The notes below the pieces were generated by a model, which ran no database searches, was not told the DNA's origin, and saw nothing but the letters and a program-made list of their open reading frames with translations. 64,000 bases of DNA from Pterobdella sp. o SKG-2022 (lineage: Eukaryota > Annelida > Clitellata > Hirudinida > Piscicolidae). This document shows positions 63,543-64,000 of the stretch, one piece after another. Both the position numbers and the translations under genes were made by a program. The number at the start of each line of letters is the position of its first letter. Position 1 is the first letter of the stretch. The stretch is from assembly GCA_964035795.1 (NCBI GenBank), contig OZ038320.1:23996118-24060117 (forward strand). Direction: 5' to 3'.

Positions 63543-64000
63543 GTAAGATTGCAGATTTACTATATTCTCAAATAACCATTGAATTTTTATTTAATTGAAA
63601 CCCATCTTAAACCTTTTAATAAATTTTTACTAAATAAATAAATAAAGTTCAATTAAATTTTTAATGCAAATATTGATTTTTTTTTTTTGAAAATGAAGTT
63701 GAACCCACTTACCTGAAGTTGATAAATATTAACTTTTAAATGTTTTTTTGCTTTTTTCAATTATGCATATTCATTTATTTCTATTTTTTAGTATTTACAC
63801 CATATCTTTTATGTTTGTTGTAGAAAACGTTCATAACGAGGTTACAGGGCATTAATTCAAATAGTTTTTAAACCACCTTTTTACTGTCATATTTCAAGCT
63901 GCAGAAACCCATGTATAATAATTTACCATTCATTGTTTTTTAAGGTTTTCGTGTAAAACTAACATTTTTAGTTTCCGTTTTTGATTCACGGTTAAAAGGT
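63543..64000. other. Right-edge sequence after the last certain DnaJ exon
   Basis: AT-rich. It contains a candidate short terminal exon of the DnaJ gene (63824-63836) and otherwise nothing I can support. Confidence 0.45.

Overview
The window is a piece of an AT-rich invertebrate animal genome. The standard genetic code, GT-AG introns of 0.1-7 kb, and single-copy animal genes (parvin, golgin-84, TRMT13, kynurenine 3-monooxygenase, a lachesin-type Ig protein, beta-tubulin, a DNAJB6-like cochaperone) point to a metazoan, most likely a bilaterian. I cannot place it further. I rebuilt exons by hand from protein similarity, reading phase and splice sites. Five coding sequences close completely (repeat protein 381 aa, TRMT13 492 aa, golgin-84 653 aa, beta-tubulin 450 aa, lachesin-like 385 aa). 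Three are partial or have a gap (KMO, parvin, DNAJB6-like).

Layout. 1-4.0 kb: decayed LINE with endonuclease, RT, RNase H and zinc knuckle, on +. 5.1-7.7 kb: N-terminal part of KMO on -, running off the left edge. 7.7-12.9 kb: intergenic, with a LINE scrap and copies of a short interspersed repeat. 12.9-14.1 kb: two-exon gene for an unrecognised repeat protein on +. 14.3-28.8 kb: TRMT13 on -, 14 exons, with a 7.4-kb intron full of LINE debris. 29.9-41.4 kb: parvin on -, with introns holding a nearly intact LINE, a second decayed LINE, a LINE fragment in the opposite orientation, a tRNA-derived SINE and long microsatellites. 41.7-47.0 kb: golgin-84 on +, head-to-head with parvin across 262 bp. 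48.2-50.3 kb: beta-tubulin on -. 52.9-54.4 kb: Tc1/mariner element with both inverted repeats and a broken transposase. 55.8-58.6 kb: secreted, probably GPI-anchored three-Ig protein on +. 59.4-63.5 kb: DNAJB6-like gene on +, possibly continuing past the right edge.

The genes do not form one pathway; this is ordinary mixed gene order. The only clear regulatory pairing is the shared parvin/golgin-84 promoter region. I found no undescribed multi-gene system. The most unusual points are the tandem duplicated CCCH finger of TRMT13, the EGVVRA/KNLA repeat protein, the Phe92Asn/Gln94His changes in beta-tubulin, a composite LINE with RT ahead of endonuclease, and several unnamed repeat families.
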